Source of the DNA: Congeria kusceri
Taxonomy: Eukaryota > Mollusca > Bivalvia > Myida > Dreissenidae
DNA length: 64,000 nt
Reading direction: 5' to 3'
NCBI GenBank assembly: GCA_027627225.1
Contig: CM051026.1
Location: forward strand, 5,386,415-5,450,414
Shown: one piece after another, positions 12,100 through 23,100 of the stretch
Layout: each line of letters starts with the position of its first letter
How positions within the stretch are numbered: the first letter of the stretch is position 1
Position numbers and translations under genes: made by a program
Notes under the pieces: generated by a model
The model's database searches: none
Told to the model about the DNA's origin: nothing
What the model saw: only the letters and a program-made list of their open reading frames with translations

Positions 12100-13112
12100 T
12101 AAATAGTTCAGAAATGTATAAACAAATCGATAGAAAAATACGACAAATACATCTGCTCAAATTTTCACGTAGTTTCGTTGATTCAGTTTTGAGAAAATCT
12201 TAAATGAAAAGGGACTAATTCGAAAAGGTTGTTGAGTGTACTTCTGTTGCTGTTTTAAACTTAAGAGCATCTTTCAAATAAGTGTAGCTGCACTTCATGT
12301 ACGACTGTTTGTCAATCGTCTTCTTTACTTTCTGATGAAATATTTCGCATTGCGATGTATGTTTTATTTCCTTTTACTTTTAACACGTTTGAACGTGAAC
12401 TATTTTTTTCTGTTATATCTTTCATATATGACAACCTCACACGACAATTACGACACAGCGACTTTAAAGTTGTAAAGAAAGGATTATACTGCATTGTTAA
12501 TTTCAATACGTTGCACGAGGTTTTACAGGAAAGCAAATATTAAAGGAACGGTACAATATTTTTGTGTAAGCCGTGTGTTTTCTTGTATACGTACACATCT
12601 ATGGTATGTTTTTGTTGCGTTTTGACAAGTATGTATTGGAGTTTGGAAATTCAGACCGTGCAGAATTCCGTGCTTGTAATTTAACGCATATTGTAAACTA
12701 ATGACGATTTGGAAATATGTTTTCATAATGAAATATTTATTTTTAATATATGTGCACGTGAAACAAAACTACAAACAAGAACGTGGACTGTGCAGCGCTG
12801 TGGTCGAGAAGTGGAAGTCAGCAAAGATAAGTTTTGTTTATTCTGATATAAAAGATCTAGAACGAGATGCACGTTTACTTACCAAAAGAGCGTGAAGATG
12901 TGTATGAGTATGATTTTCTGCGCCACTCGTGAAAATATAAATGTCTATGATCACTCGTGAATTAAAATAGATATTCTACCGAAACCAACAAAATTTAATG
13001 TCCTCTATTTCTTTTAAAATTAAATGATACCGAATAAAGCTTCAGTTGAATAAGAATTCCAGCCATCGACGGTGAGATTTATTTTTACACAATGAGTTAA
13101 AAATGTAAGTGA
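12100..13112. other. Unassigned intergenic sequence
   Basis: Short overlapping open frames on both strands (12236-12895) have no recognisable domain or splice context. I see nothing else. Confidence 0.35.
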
Positions 13113-13113
13113 A

Positions 13114-13606
13114 TTAAAGGGACCTGTTCACTGATTCTTTTAAAGTATGCCATTAAAATGTCTAAACTAGACAGATTTAAGCATCCGAACTAAACGATAG
13201 CTCAAGTATTATAACACGAATGGGATATATAAACCAGAAAATAAAAAAGTTGCTCCCACCGGCTTTCCGGAACCTTATACTTCCGGAGCAAAAGGCTAAC
13301 GCCGTTACCACTCGGCCATTCACGCTAAGTCAGTCGAGTCCAAATTATTCCATCGTTTAGCTTCCAAACGCTTTATAATTTTATCAATTTCAACTGATGA
13401 TTACTCATGAAACGAAACGGTATTTACAATATATTATTATGTCCGTAGTGTTATTTCGCTTTTTTATACACTGTTATTTAATTTTAGCGAGTTTACTTCG
13501 CAGTGAATGTTATTTGTCAGCTAAAGTAATTATTTGAAATTTCCAAACGTTAAAATAACGACAGCCGAGATTGTATCATGATGTAAAACGGATTGTGTCC
13601 CTTTAA
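13114..13606 (-). mobile_element. TTAAAGGGAC-ended non-autonomous element with internal tRNA-like unit
   Basis: A 493-bp block bounded by inverted termini: left 'ttaaagggacctgttcac' and right 'gtgtccctttaa'. On the minus strand it reads terminus, ~270 bp body shared with 2411-2640, tRNA-like unit at 13330-13256, ~130 bp body shared with 4556-4684, terminus. It is too short to encode a transposase. It could be a MITE that captured a tRNA-derived SINE, or a SINE family with palindromic ends. Confidence 0.6.
13256..13330 (-). tRNA. Degenerate tRNA-like unit inside the element
   Basis: On the minus strand the A box 'aatggccgagtggtaacgg' is clear, while the B-box region 'aaggttccggaaag' is decayed and the T arm does not fold properly. 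It corresponds to the tRNA-like unit at 2639-2710. Confidence 0.45.
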
Positions 13607-13609
13607 ACT

Positions 13610-14195
13610 GTCATTTGTAGGACAACGTGCAGCATTCCCGAAAATGCGATCATCGTTTGAAACCAGTAAATCCAATTCCCATAGGCTCCCATCGTAAAAT
13701 AGCAAAATCTCCTGGCGTCTTTCGCCATTTTCCTTTGATTCACGACTCTGGTCTCTTTGGAAAATGTTTGGATACAAACGCTAAGTTACGCTACTTGCAA
13801 GAAAATGCCTCTTGCTTAATTGTAGTAATCGTAAGAAGCACAGAATGCAGTCGCCTTTTCGACAAAACCACATTTTTTCTACAAATAAACTTCTGAAAAT
13901 TCAACTTTCAATTAAGGCGGTGTCACGATACGTCAAAAGCGCAGGAAACAGGTTCGTTACGTCGCGTAAAATTGCTCCTTGAACGGAAGAACGAACTACG
14001 AGTATTCAATAATATATGGCCTACCTCGGTGGACCACCGGGGGATTCCCCACTATTTACTGGTATCTAACCATCATATCAAACCACCTTATTTCATGCGT
14101 GATTGGTATAATGCGTGGTCGCGAAAATGCACGTTAATGCGTGTCGGCAAACCATTCATAATTAAACGTTGAGATTTATGAGGCAAAGATATACT
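13610..14195 (+). repeat. Probable dispersed repeat, unclassified
   Basis: The stretch around 'tcctggcgtctttcgccatt' and 'cgactctggtctctttgg' resembles repetitive mollusc DNA that I have seen, but no second copy exists in this window, so the call is weak. The 89-codon frame at 13627-13896 has no recognisable domain. Confidence 0.3.
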
Positions 14196-15833
14196 GCCCT
14201 TAACCGTCACGCTACGACCTCCAAATTGTCCTTTCCCGTGCACATGCCATCGTGAAAACTGTCCCATTTACGATGGTGCACGTGCCTAGTTGTCACTTCC
14301 GGTAGCGTTAAAACGGAATTATCAATGTTGACAACGCTAGCCCAGTCGACCCTTGAACGTCGATCATATCTGGGCCAGATCAACCGCAATGCACGTTGTC
14401 TTAACGTAAATGGTACTTGGAATTTCGGACGTAGAGTTGCCCCAGTTTGAATGCACGTGATCAGTTTACGTACCGTCATATCGCTAATGGACCTTGATGC
14501 GTGCTGACTGTGATTTGCCGTTTCCAGCGCATATTGTTTGCAGAGACGGAATAGAGTTGTTTGCGTCTTATTCAGGGTTTGTAACTTTTCCCCATAAGTC
14601 GTTGCTATCGTCATCGGCTGTCGTTGAAACTCCGTGCTCCCTACAATTATTAATACGGATTAAATCCTTATTTTGGTGATGCCCTTTCATGTTATTGAGT
14701 AACAAAAGTAAACGTTTCGACGCAGATAAAATTCGGTATCAAATCAGTTTTGGGTTTTATTAGCGTTTTGAGTACAAACATTACATTACATTTGATTACG
14801 ATAATTATGCACCTATTAATGATTTCCCAGCCGGGGGGGGGGGGAGCGGTGGTCATACTGGACTTTAGACTGAAAGCGGTTTCCGGTAGGCGGGAATTTG
14901 ACATTCCGAACGATTGCGGGTCCCGGGGTAAGTAATAGGTAATAGGAATTGGTCGGATATTATCCCAGTAAAATAGGCCGTAAGGCCATTCGATAGACAT
15001 ATAGCATCTCCCACTGATGGGATTGAGACAAATATGACTGGCTCAAGGATGGAGAATAGAAATAAACTAAAATTTGTCAAATCCCCCTTGGTCAGCCTAC
15101 TGACGCTTCATAACACAGACGCATGGGTCCCGAATTCGCAAATTTAATTGATTTTTCTGTCTATTCATCACAGTTTCTCAGATTTATATAGGTGCTGATA
15201 TCAGTTTTTATAATAACTTGTAGGCTTACTATATATGTCTTTGGTAGAAAATGTTGATTTCATATAATTTTGTATTATTTCGTCGCGTTATCATTTGTAT
15301 ACTTACTGCACGCGATACGTGTCTTAGATACGTGGTTAAGTATCGGGCTGTCGGAGGGAACGGTTTTTGTTGCCCTGGTGGTGTGCTGTGTTAAATGTTT
15401 CCTACATTGAAAGGGGTTGCGAAAGACCCTCTTCATAATCAATTGTCTGCATTTTGAAGCATTTGAAAATTTGAAGCCTGTGTTATTCTGGTTCTACATG
15501 TGTAATGACTTTGTCCGTAAGTGAATTCCTAACATGGCTAAATTGTATACTATGTGACTTGACTATCTTGCACATTCGTAAAAATAATAATACAGAAGCT
15601 TTATTATAAGAAATGCTCTTTTGGCATTTATTTAGTTACCAGTTTTAAAAAATATGTAGACGTAACTATTCTGCATGATTGTTGAGACCTGGTGTATACA
15701 TGTATCTATACACATTGAAGTTGACGATTGAGAATCGAGTTGCTATGTATTTGCATGTTGTATTCATCTAGGTAGATATCAAATTAATTGCTATATTGAA
15801 TTAAACAAAATATATTAGTTTGACAACGCATCG

Positions 15834-15851
15834 GGGGTGGGGGGTGGGGGA
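15834..15851 (+). other. G-rich tract, potential G-quadruplex
   Basis: Three runs of five to six G separated by single T, followed by an A. A second long G run lies at 14830-14840. Confidence 0.6.
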
Positions 15852-16235
15852 GCTATATTCCCAAATCTGTGGGCATTATATTGTATAAGCCAGCTAATTG
15901 ACACTTAGGAGTCCATTCCCTGGGACCAGTACTTGATGTCTGAAGAAAGATCATTCGAACGCTGCCCGAGTACTGTATTTATTTCATTGGTATGAATTGC
16001 AAAATTCTCAAAGTCATAATTTGTGTCATCTATTACAGCTCTATTCAAAAGGTGTCTTGTTTTTCGCTTGGAATTTATGTATATGCTGGATGTGTGATGA
16101 TTTTTCTTGCTGGCAGACAGTTGGCTTCGGATTCTAGCCAGGGAGTGAACTAAATCGTTGGAAAGTTTCCATGGCGATGTGGCATGGAACTCTATAGTGT
16201 GCGATCATCATACTCCGGCTTCCTGTATACTAGTT

Positions 16236-16562
16236 TAAGAAATCGTTTATCATTGTTTATCGGCCAATGTACAACGCTTTGAAGTTCTGATGCCTAGGAA
16301 TTAAACAACGTTAGCCCGAGTTGTTTAATAACCACGCATCAGAACGACAGAGAGTTGTTTATTGGCCGATAAGCAACGATAATGTGAAAATTATTTCGAT
16401 TCTTACATGATCTGACATATATTTCTGCAATTGTAATTGGAACTACTTTTTCTATACTCCGCTCAGAATCAGGAATTCTTTTTGCGTTGTTTATTGGGTT
16501 GTTAAAAAACGTTAATTTTGTCCTTTGTCTACAGAAAAATTAGCGAGTATCATGTTAGAATA
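16236..16562 (-). mobile_element. Hairpin MITE, reverse orientation copy
   Basis: Reads the family backwards: hairpin module first ('cattgtttatcggccaat' to 'attggccgataagcaacgat'), then the small module ending 'attagcgagtatcatgttag'. It is inserted inside long-period repeat copy A. Confidence 0.8.
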
Positions 16563-16974
16563 ATTGGTTTACCGTGTGGTCTCTAAAACTCTGTTTATAA
16601 CGCTCCCTGTTTAAGTTCCCGTTCACAATAACACGTTTAATTTTACCATGTAGCCCATGTAGCCCTTATAAATCACGGTCCCACCTCCGAAATGGCCTCT
16701 CGTGCACACGCGCGCTCTGTCGTCATTTCCGGTTACTCATCGAGCATGTCGTCTGGTTCAAATCAACGGCAGTGCACGTTGACTCGCCTCAAATTGTACT
16801 CCAACTCTCGGACGCCTACGTCGCAGGCCATTTTCACGTCTAGGTACCGCCATGTCGCCGTGACTTCGTTTCCATTCTGGGGTAGGTTAAAATGTGTCTT
16901 GTTCAGGGATATCCTCTTAGTTCGTCGAGGACGGTCTGTTATACTTTCGGTAGCGGGTAATTAATCACGAAGCA

Positions 16975-17285
16975 TTGCTGTCGTCCTCGGATGTCGGTCA
17001 AAAACCCGTGATTTCTGTATCATAGACACGGGTTGGATGTTTATTTTCGTCATACATCACTATTTTTGTTACTTGTTTGCATGTTGCTGATGGCGAAAAA
17101 AGTAAAAGGGGCGACCTAGGATATTACTAACATTCAGTTCAATATAGATTTAAATGCCATGATTTTCATTTACATATATAGAAAAAAGTGACCCAGTGCT
17201 TTGTAATTTCATTTGACAATGGTGGTATGAATGATTGGATAATTCATTACTGGTACTTATAAGGATGTAATCTGAACCATAAAAT
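16975..17285. other. Unassigned sequence
   Basis: No gene or repeat recognised. Confidence 0.35.
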
Positions 17286-18225
17286 TTAAATAACGCCGGT
17301 ACCACAACATAGACACGCGGGTCCGCCATTAATGCCTAGGTCACAAATAGAACGTGCGCCGTCCGAATTTAAGGAACGGTAAAGCATCGGCAATTTTTGG
17401 AATCTGACAGACGCCGGGGGATTTATATTTGTTTTGCATCGCGTGGACACAAGCTCAAGAGGGCGCCGGTCGGTTTTCGCTGACTGACATGGGGAACAAA
17501 CAGTTTGAGCAACAGGCGGCGACCGAAGGATGACCGGACGGCGGCCGGGCGGTGAATATCGGTGCAAGAACCGCATGAAACCCTGACGATAACTGTACAT
17601 CGGTCGGTGCCTTTCCGGTCGCCTGCCGGGTAAAGCATCGGCAATTTTTGGAATCTGACAGACGCCGGGGGATTTATATTTGTTTTGCATCGCGTGGACA
17701 CAAGCTCAAGAGGGCGCCGGTCGGTTTTCGCTGACTGACATGGGGAACAAACAGTTTGAGCAACAGGCGGCGACCGAAGGATGACCGGACGGCCCCCCTG
17801 CGGTGAATATCGGTGCAAGCACCGCATGAAACCCTGACGATAACTGTACATCGGTCGGTGCCTTTCCGGTCGCCTGCCGGCGCCAGGAAGGTGACCGCAC
17901 GTTCGCCGTTGAAATAGGACGTTGTTTTTTTTTAAAGTAGAAAAATCGTACGGTCATAGCCCGATCCAAGAAAATGCCGTCCGGCGATCTGACGGTGCCC
18001 GGCCGACGTGTTTTCGAACTCCCAGACTCCGAAAAAAATGCCCGGTCGCCGTTAACTTTAAAATATTTATTAAACTTCTACGGGCGCCGTCCGATAAGCA
18101 AAATGGTCAGCTGCCGCCGCCCGATTTACAGCCAGGCTGCTAGGCGGGCACCGTCCGATTTTGCCCGGTTTTGGATAAAACAGACGCCGTCCGGGTGCAG
18201 TTTCTTATCTGTGATTGGGGCATAA
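17286..18225. other. GC-rich, CpG-rich island of unknown nature
   Basis: Markedly richer in G+C and CpG than either flank. The motif 'gccgtccg' or close variants (gcaccgtccg) recurs at about 17359, 17974, 18087, 18148 and 18186. Open frames on both strands (minus 17286-17690, 17423-17851, 17706-17969; plus 17922-18225) follow from base composition and the internal duplication; none shows a known domain. It could be a CpG-island promoter, an exon of an unrecognised gene, or a GC-rich repeat. Confidence 0.45.
17380..17881. repeat. Tandem duplication of a 251-bp unit
   Basis: Two adjacent copies, 17380-17630 and 17631-17881, both starting 'taaagcatcggcaattttt' and ending 'ggtcgcctgccgg'. I see differences at 'gcggccgggc' versus 'gcccccctgc' and 'caagaacc' versus 'caagcacc'; elsewhere they look identical, so the duplication is recent. 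Confidence 0.9.
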
Positions 18226-18420
18226 CAAATTCATTTTGTCTGGGTTCTTTTCTGTTCTTTGCAATTTCGAAGCCGACAACATTATTAATACTTACTATTA
18301 GTCAGACTTAAACTGCACACCATTAAATCATCAGGGTTTTTTTTCAAACATATAAAGCTGCATTAAAACGTATTAATTATTGCAATGCTAGTATATTTCG
18401 ACATTGCGATGTGTTGCGTT
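18226..18420. other. Unassigned AT-rich sequence
   Basis: Nothing recognised. Confidence 0.35.
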
Positions 18421-18422
18421 TT

Positions 18423-18560
18423 AAAGGGACCAGTGCATAGATTGACGAATGGACAATTTTCTGTCTTGCTTCGAAATACAAAACGTTGAATTAATGAATT
18501 GCAGGTGTTGAACTTGTTTACGGACAACATGGGAACTTAAACGTTTCCTTAAAGGGGCAC
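18423..18560 (+). repeat. Partial TTAAAGGGAC-type terminus
   Basis: 'taaagggaccagtgcatag' followed by 'attgacgaatggacaatt' matches the start of the 2411 copy ('attgacgaattgacaatt'). No tRNA-like part follows. Confidence 0.45.
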
Positions 18561-18879
18561 ACCGTGAATGTTTTATTGTGTTTTTATGATAACATTGCGA
18601 TGTAATAGTGCTTGTTTCAAAAAGTGCGTCATGTTGTTGCATTTCAGTTGTGCACTTACCTGCTTCATTTTGTTAGCAGAAATCTTTCCCTGAAAATTGA
18701 ACCGATCGAAAGTAACTTAGCAAACGTCAGCGCATTGATGTTTAACTTTTGTTTGTTTGAGGTTCAAGAACATGCGTGCTGAGTGTTTTATGAAAGAACT
18801 TAATGAAATCTCTTTGGACATTGTCTGATTGGAAAGTTGTAAATTTGTTATGAGGTTCACTAAAGACATCGTTAGTTAA

Positions 18880-19001
18880 CGTGTGTGCGTGTTCGCGTGT
18901 GAACATGTGCGTGTTCGCCTATGGACATGTGCGTGTTCGCGTACGAACATGTGCGTGTTTGCCTATGAACATGTGCGTGTGCGGGTTCGCCTTTGAACGT
19001 A
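18880..19001 (+). repeat. Short tandem array of a 22-bp unit
   Basis: About five imperfect units of 'gaacatgtgcgtgttcgcctat', with a longer fourth unit. Confidence 0.8.
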
Positions 19002-19004
19002 TGA

Positions 19005-19945
19005 ACTATTTTATGCCATGATATTCAACTAATTTCTTATGAAGTTATCTTGGAAGGCATACTATTAACTGATTAAAACGTAATATTTATTTTCACTTCG
19101 GGAGATATAAACTAGAATAATATAATGGGTGGAATTACATCGGGTTTAATTACAGAAATACGTAAGTTCCCCTTACATTAGAAATCCTTTTTTGCATATG
19201 TTTGCTGCACAGTGAAACCGCAGAATATTTGTACATGAAGTATTAGTTAAATTTTATTTCCGTAGTATAATTATTTTTAAGGATATGACACAAATATTAA
19301 CCATGTATGCAATTATTAAATCGTCGCAAAGGTCCGTAGTCAGGCCTTGACTAATTCTATGGAGTAATCGTACTGATGAGCTGTGTGCGCTTGTTCGGTG
19401 TAACTGAAATAGACATTGTATGCTATAGGCAGTCACGTTATTTCGTTACCGCTTACTACTTACTCATGCAAACCGTGCAGACCATTGGTAATAGTCTTGT
19501 TAACGTCCGTCATAAAGGGATGTGCGCCTAATTGCATATGTTTTGCATTTTTACAACTAGCGTATACTTGTAGTTTATAGTAAGGTTTGTTGTTAACATA
19601 TCATTTTAAAATGTCATATGTCGGCATGTTTACCACATAGCACTTAAATTATATATGTACTCTATATTTCCACCTTTCAGTGATTGAACATACATTAGAA
19701 CATAGCAAATAAGCTGAATGTTTAAACAACTCCTGAACTAGCAAAAGATGGTGATAAATGTTTTTCTTTAACTGTAACATGTAAAACATTTGAAGATGCC
19801 AGTGTGTTATTTCATGATAAATTAACTTGGAATTAGCATGTCTTTTTTTGAATGAACGAGTATATGTATATCTTAAGTTGAGATATTTATGCGGAGCTTT
19901 ATAAATACCACCTCAGCTTTGCAATGTTAAACAGTATATAATTTG
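19005..19945. other. Unassigned AT-rich sequence
   Basis: No gene, RNA or repeat recognised. Confidence 0.35.
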
Positions 19946-19949
19946 TAAA

Positions 19950-20048
19950 CTACGCTTGTCACAGTTTCCTCGTGCATAAATCGTTATCGATCGAAGCTGA
20001 AATCTCACACTGAATGTACATGTACACTGTGCACGAGGATATCGTGAA
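19950..20048. repeat. ~95-bp foldback repeat, copy 1
   Basis: 'cacagtttcctcgtgca' faces 'tgcacgaggatatcgtga' across ~60 bp. Two relatives lie at 34536-34645 and 61641-61732. Confidence 0.65.
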
Positions 20049-20134
20049 TGTCATGGCAGTTGCTGATGTAAACGAGCACCTTGACTTGTTCTATAAATAG
20101 ATAGAATTGTGTATTAGGCCTCTTTTCCGTAAGT

Positions 20135-23100
20135 CCGCATCCGCAAGCGTATCCGTATCCGCATAATTATTGCGGAAGGCTCTTTTCTGCTTATACGCAT
20201 ATATTGTACAATATTTTAGTTTTGTGCTTCTTTCCGAAGAGTTTAGATGCCTGCGTTTAAAGAATTTAAACATGTTTAATTCAGCCGGCTGCAAATATTG
20301 TATCGCTGTATTCGAAAACATTTACAGGTGGTGGATTTGAACAAAATAAAGCATCCAACAGTCAGTCATGACTCATTAAAAGGTTACCCGTTATAACTGA
20401 GTTATTGTACTCGATTAGTCTAAGGTGGAGTTATTCAGGTGTCTATAGACTGCTACTTTTCCAATGGTTTATGTATAACAACCTTTCGATTAACATGCTA
20501 TGGCATTTTCTCAAAACTACACTAAGGAGTAAGGAATACCATGGATAAGTAAACTGTACCTCCCTCGTAGCTTAACTATCATATAATACCATCATTGAAT
20601 AGCTATATACGTTTTGTAGGTAGAGACTGAGTTTTAGCTCGACTTTTCAAAGAATAGGTGAGCTTTCCTACTACCCCCGGCGTCGGCGTCTGAATTTTCA
20701 CATTCATTTTCTGGTTAAAGTTTTTATTTAAAAGTCTTGGTACTTCCAAACTACATAACTTATTCTCTTGAAACTTGGACTATACCTTTGTCATCAATTC
20801 CAGTATCAGGGACAACATTCCCCATAACTCTATTTTGTATTTTGACAGAGTTATGCACACTTTAAATATATATTTTCTGCATCCGCAAGTTTATCCATAT
20901 CCGCATAATTATTGCGGAAGGCTCTTTTCTGCTTATACGCATATATTGTACAATATTTTAGTTTTGTGCTTCTTTCGGAAGAGTTTAGATGCCTGCGTTT
21001 AAAGAATTTAAACATGTTTAATTCAGCCGGCTGCAAATATTGTATCGCTGTATTCGAAAACATTTACAGGTGGTGGATTTGAACAAAATAAAGCATCCAA
21101 CAGTCAGTCATGACTCATTAAAAGGTTACCCGTTATAACCGAGTTATTGTACTCGATTAGTCTAAGGTGGAGTTATTCAGGTGTCTATAGACTGCTACTT
21201 TTCCAATGGTTTATGTATAACAACCTTTCGATTAACATGCTATGGCATTTTCTCAAAACTACACTAAGGAGTAAGGAATACCATGGATAAGTAAACTGTA
21301 CCTCCCTCGTAGCTTAACTATCATATAATACCATCATTGAATAGCTATATACGTTTTGTAGGTAGAGACTGAGTTTTAGCTCGACTTTTCAAAGAATAGG
21401 TGAGCTTTCCTACTACCCCCGGCGTCGGCGTCTGAATTTTCACATTCATTTTCTGGTTAAAGTTTTTATTTAAAAGTCTTGTAACTTCCAAACTACATAA
21501 CTTATTCTCTTGAAACTTGGACTATACCTTTGTCATCAATTCCAGTATCAGGGACAACATTCCCCATAACTCTATTTTGTATTTTTTTGACAGAGTTATG
21601 CACACTTTAAATATATATTTTCTGCATCCGCAAGCGTATCCGTATCCGCATAATTATTGCGGAAGGCTCTTTTCTGCTTATACGCATATATTGTACAATA
21701 TTTTAGTTTTGTGCTTCTTTCCGAAGAGTTTAGATGCCTGCGTTTAAAGAATTTAAACATGTTTAATTCAGCCGGCTGCAAATATTGTATCGCTGTATTC
21801 GAAAACATTTACAGGTGGTGGATTTGAACAAAATAAAGCATCCAACAGTCAGTCATGACTCATTAAAAGGTTACCCGTTATAACCGAGTTATTGTACTCG
21901 ATTAGTCTAAGGTGGAGTTATTCAGGTGTCTATTGACTGCTACTTTTCCAATGGTTTATGTATAACAACCTTTCGATTAACATGCTATGGCATTTTCTCA
22001 AAACTACACTAAGGAGTAAGGAATACCATGGATAAGTAAACTGTACCTCCCTCGTAGCTTAACTATCATATAATACCATCATTGAATAGCTATATACGTT
22101 TTGTAGGTAGAGACTGAGTTTTAGCTCGACTTTTCAAAGAATAGGTGAGCTTTCCTACTACCCCCGGCGTCGGCGTCTGAATTTTCACATTCATTTTCTG
22201 GTTAAAGTTTTTATTTAAAAGTCTTGGTACTTCCAAACTACATAACTTATTCTCTTGAAACTTGGACTATACCTTTGTCATCAATTCCAGTATCAGGGAC
22301 AACATTCCCCATAACTCTATTTTGTATTTTGACAGAGTTATGCACACTTTAAATATATATTTTCTGCATCCGCAAGCGTATCCGTATCCGCATAATTATT
22401 GCGGAAGGCTCTTTTCTGCTTATACGCATATATTGTACAATATTTTAGTTTTGTGCTTCTTTCCGAAGAGTTTAGATGCCTGCGTTTAAAGAATTTAAAC
22501 ATGTTTAATTCAGCCGGCTGCAAATATTGTATCGCTGTATTCGAAAACATTTACAGGTGGTGGATTTGAACAAAATAAAGCATCCAACAGTCAGTCATGA
22601 CTCATTAAAAGGTTACCCGTTATAACCGAGTTATTGTACTCGATTAGTCTAAGGTGGAGTTATTCAGGTGTCTATAGACTGCTACTTTTCCAATGGTTTA
22701 TGTATAACAACCTTTCGATTAACATGCTATGGCATTTTCTCAAAACTACACTAAGGAGTAAGGAATACCATGGATAAGTAAACTGTACCTCCCTCGTAGC
22801 TTAACTATCATATAATACCATCATTGAATAGCTATATACGTTTTGTAGGTAGAGACTGAGTTTTAGCTCGACTTTTCAAAGAATAGGTGAGCTTTCCTAC
22901 TACCCCCGGCGTCGGCGTCTGAATTTTCACATTCATTTTCTGGTTAAAGTTTTTATTTAAAAGTCTTGGTACTTCCAAACTACATAACTTATTCTCTTGA
23001 AACTTGGACTATACCTTTGTCATCAATTCCAGTATCAGGGACAACATTCCCCATAACTCTATTTTGTATTTTGACAGAGTTATGCACACTTTAAATATAT

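Larger units (their letters stand above)
14200..16970 (+). repeat. Long-period degenerate repeat, copy A (tail of one unit plus body of the next)
   Basis: Collinear matches to 57800-60900: 'gcaaatttaattgatttttc', 'gtcggagggaacgg', 'gtccgtaagtgaattcct', 'cagaagctttattataagaa', 'gcgatcatcatactccgg', 'gagcatgtcgtctggttc'. The first part (14200-15060) equals the tail of copy C (60300-60900), so units sit head to tail with a period near 3 kb. A hairpin MITE interrupts it at 16236-16562. The minus-strand frame of 135 codons at 14207-14614 lies within this repeat and has no recognised domain. Confidence 0.6.

Noticed and set aside
14207..14614. 135-codon minus-strand ORF as a gene
   Set aside because: Lies within the degenerate long-period repeat, and its counterpart in copy C (60479-60727) does not conserve a protein domain.
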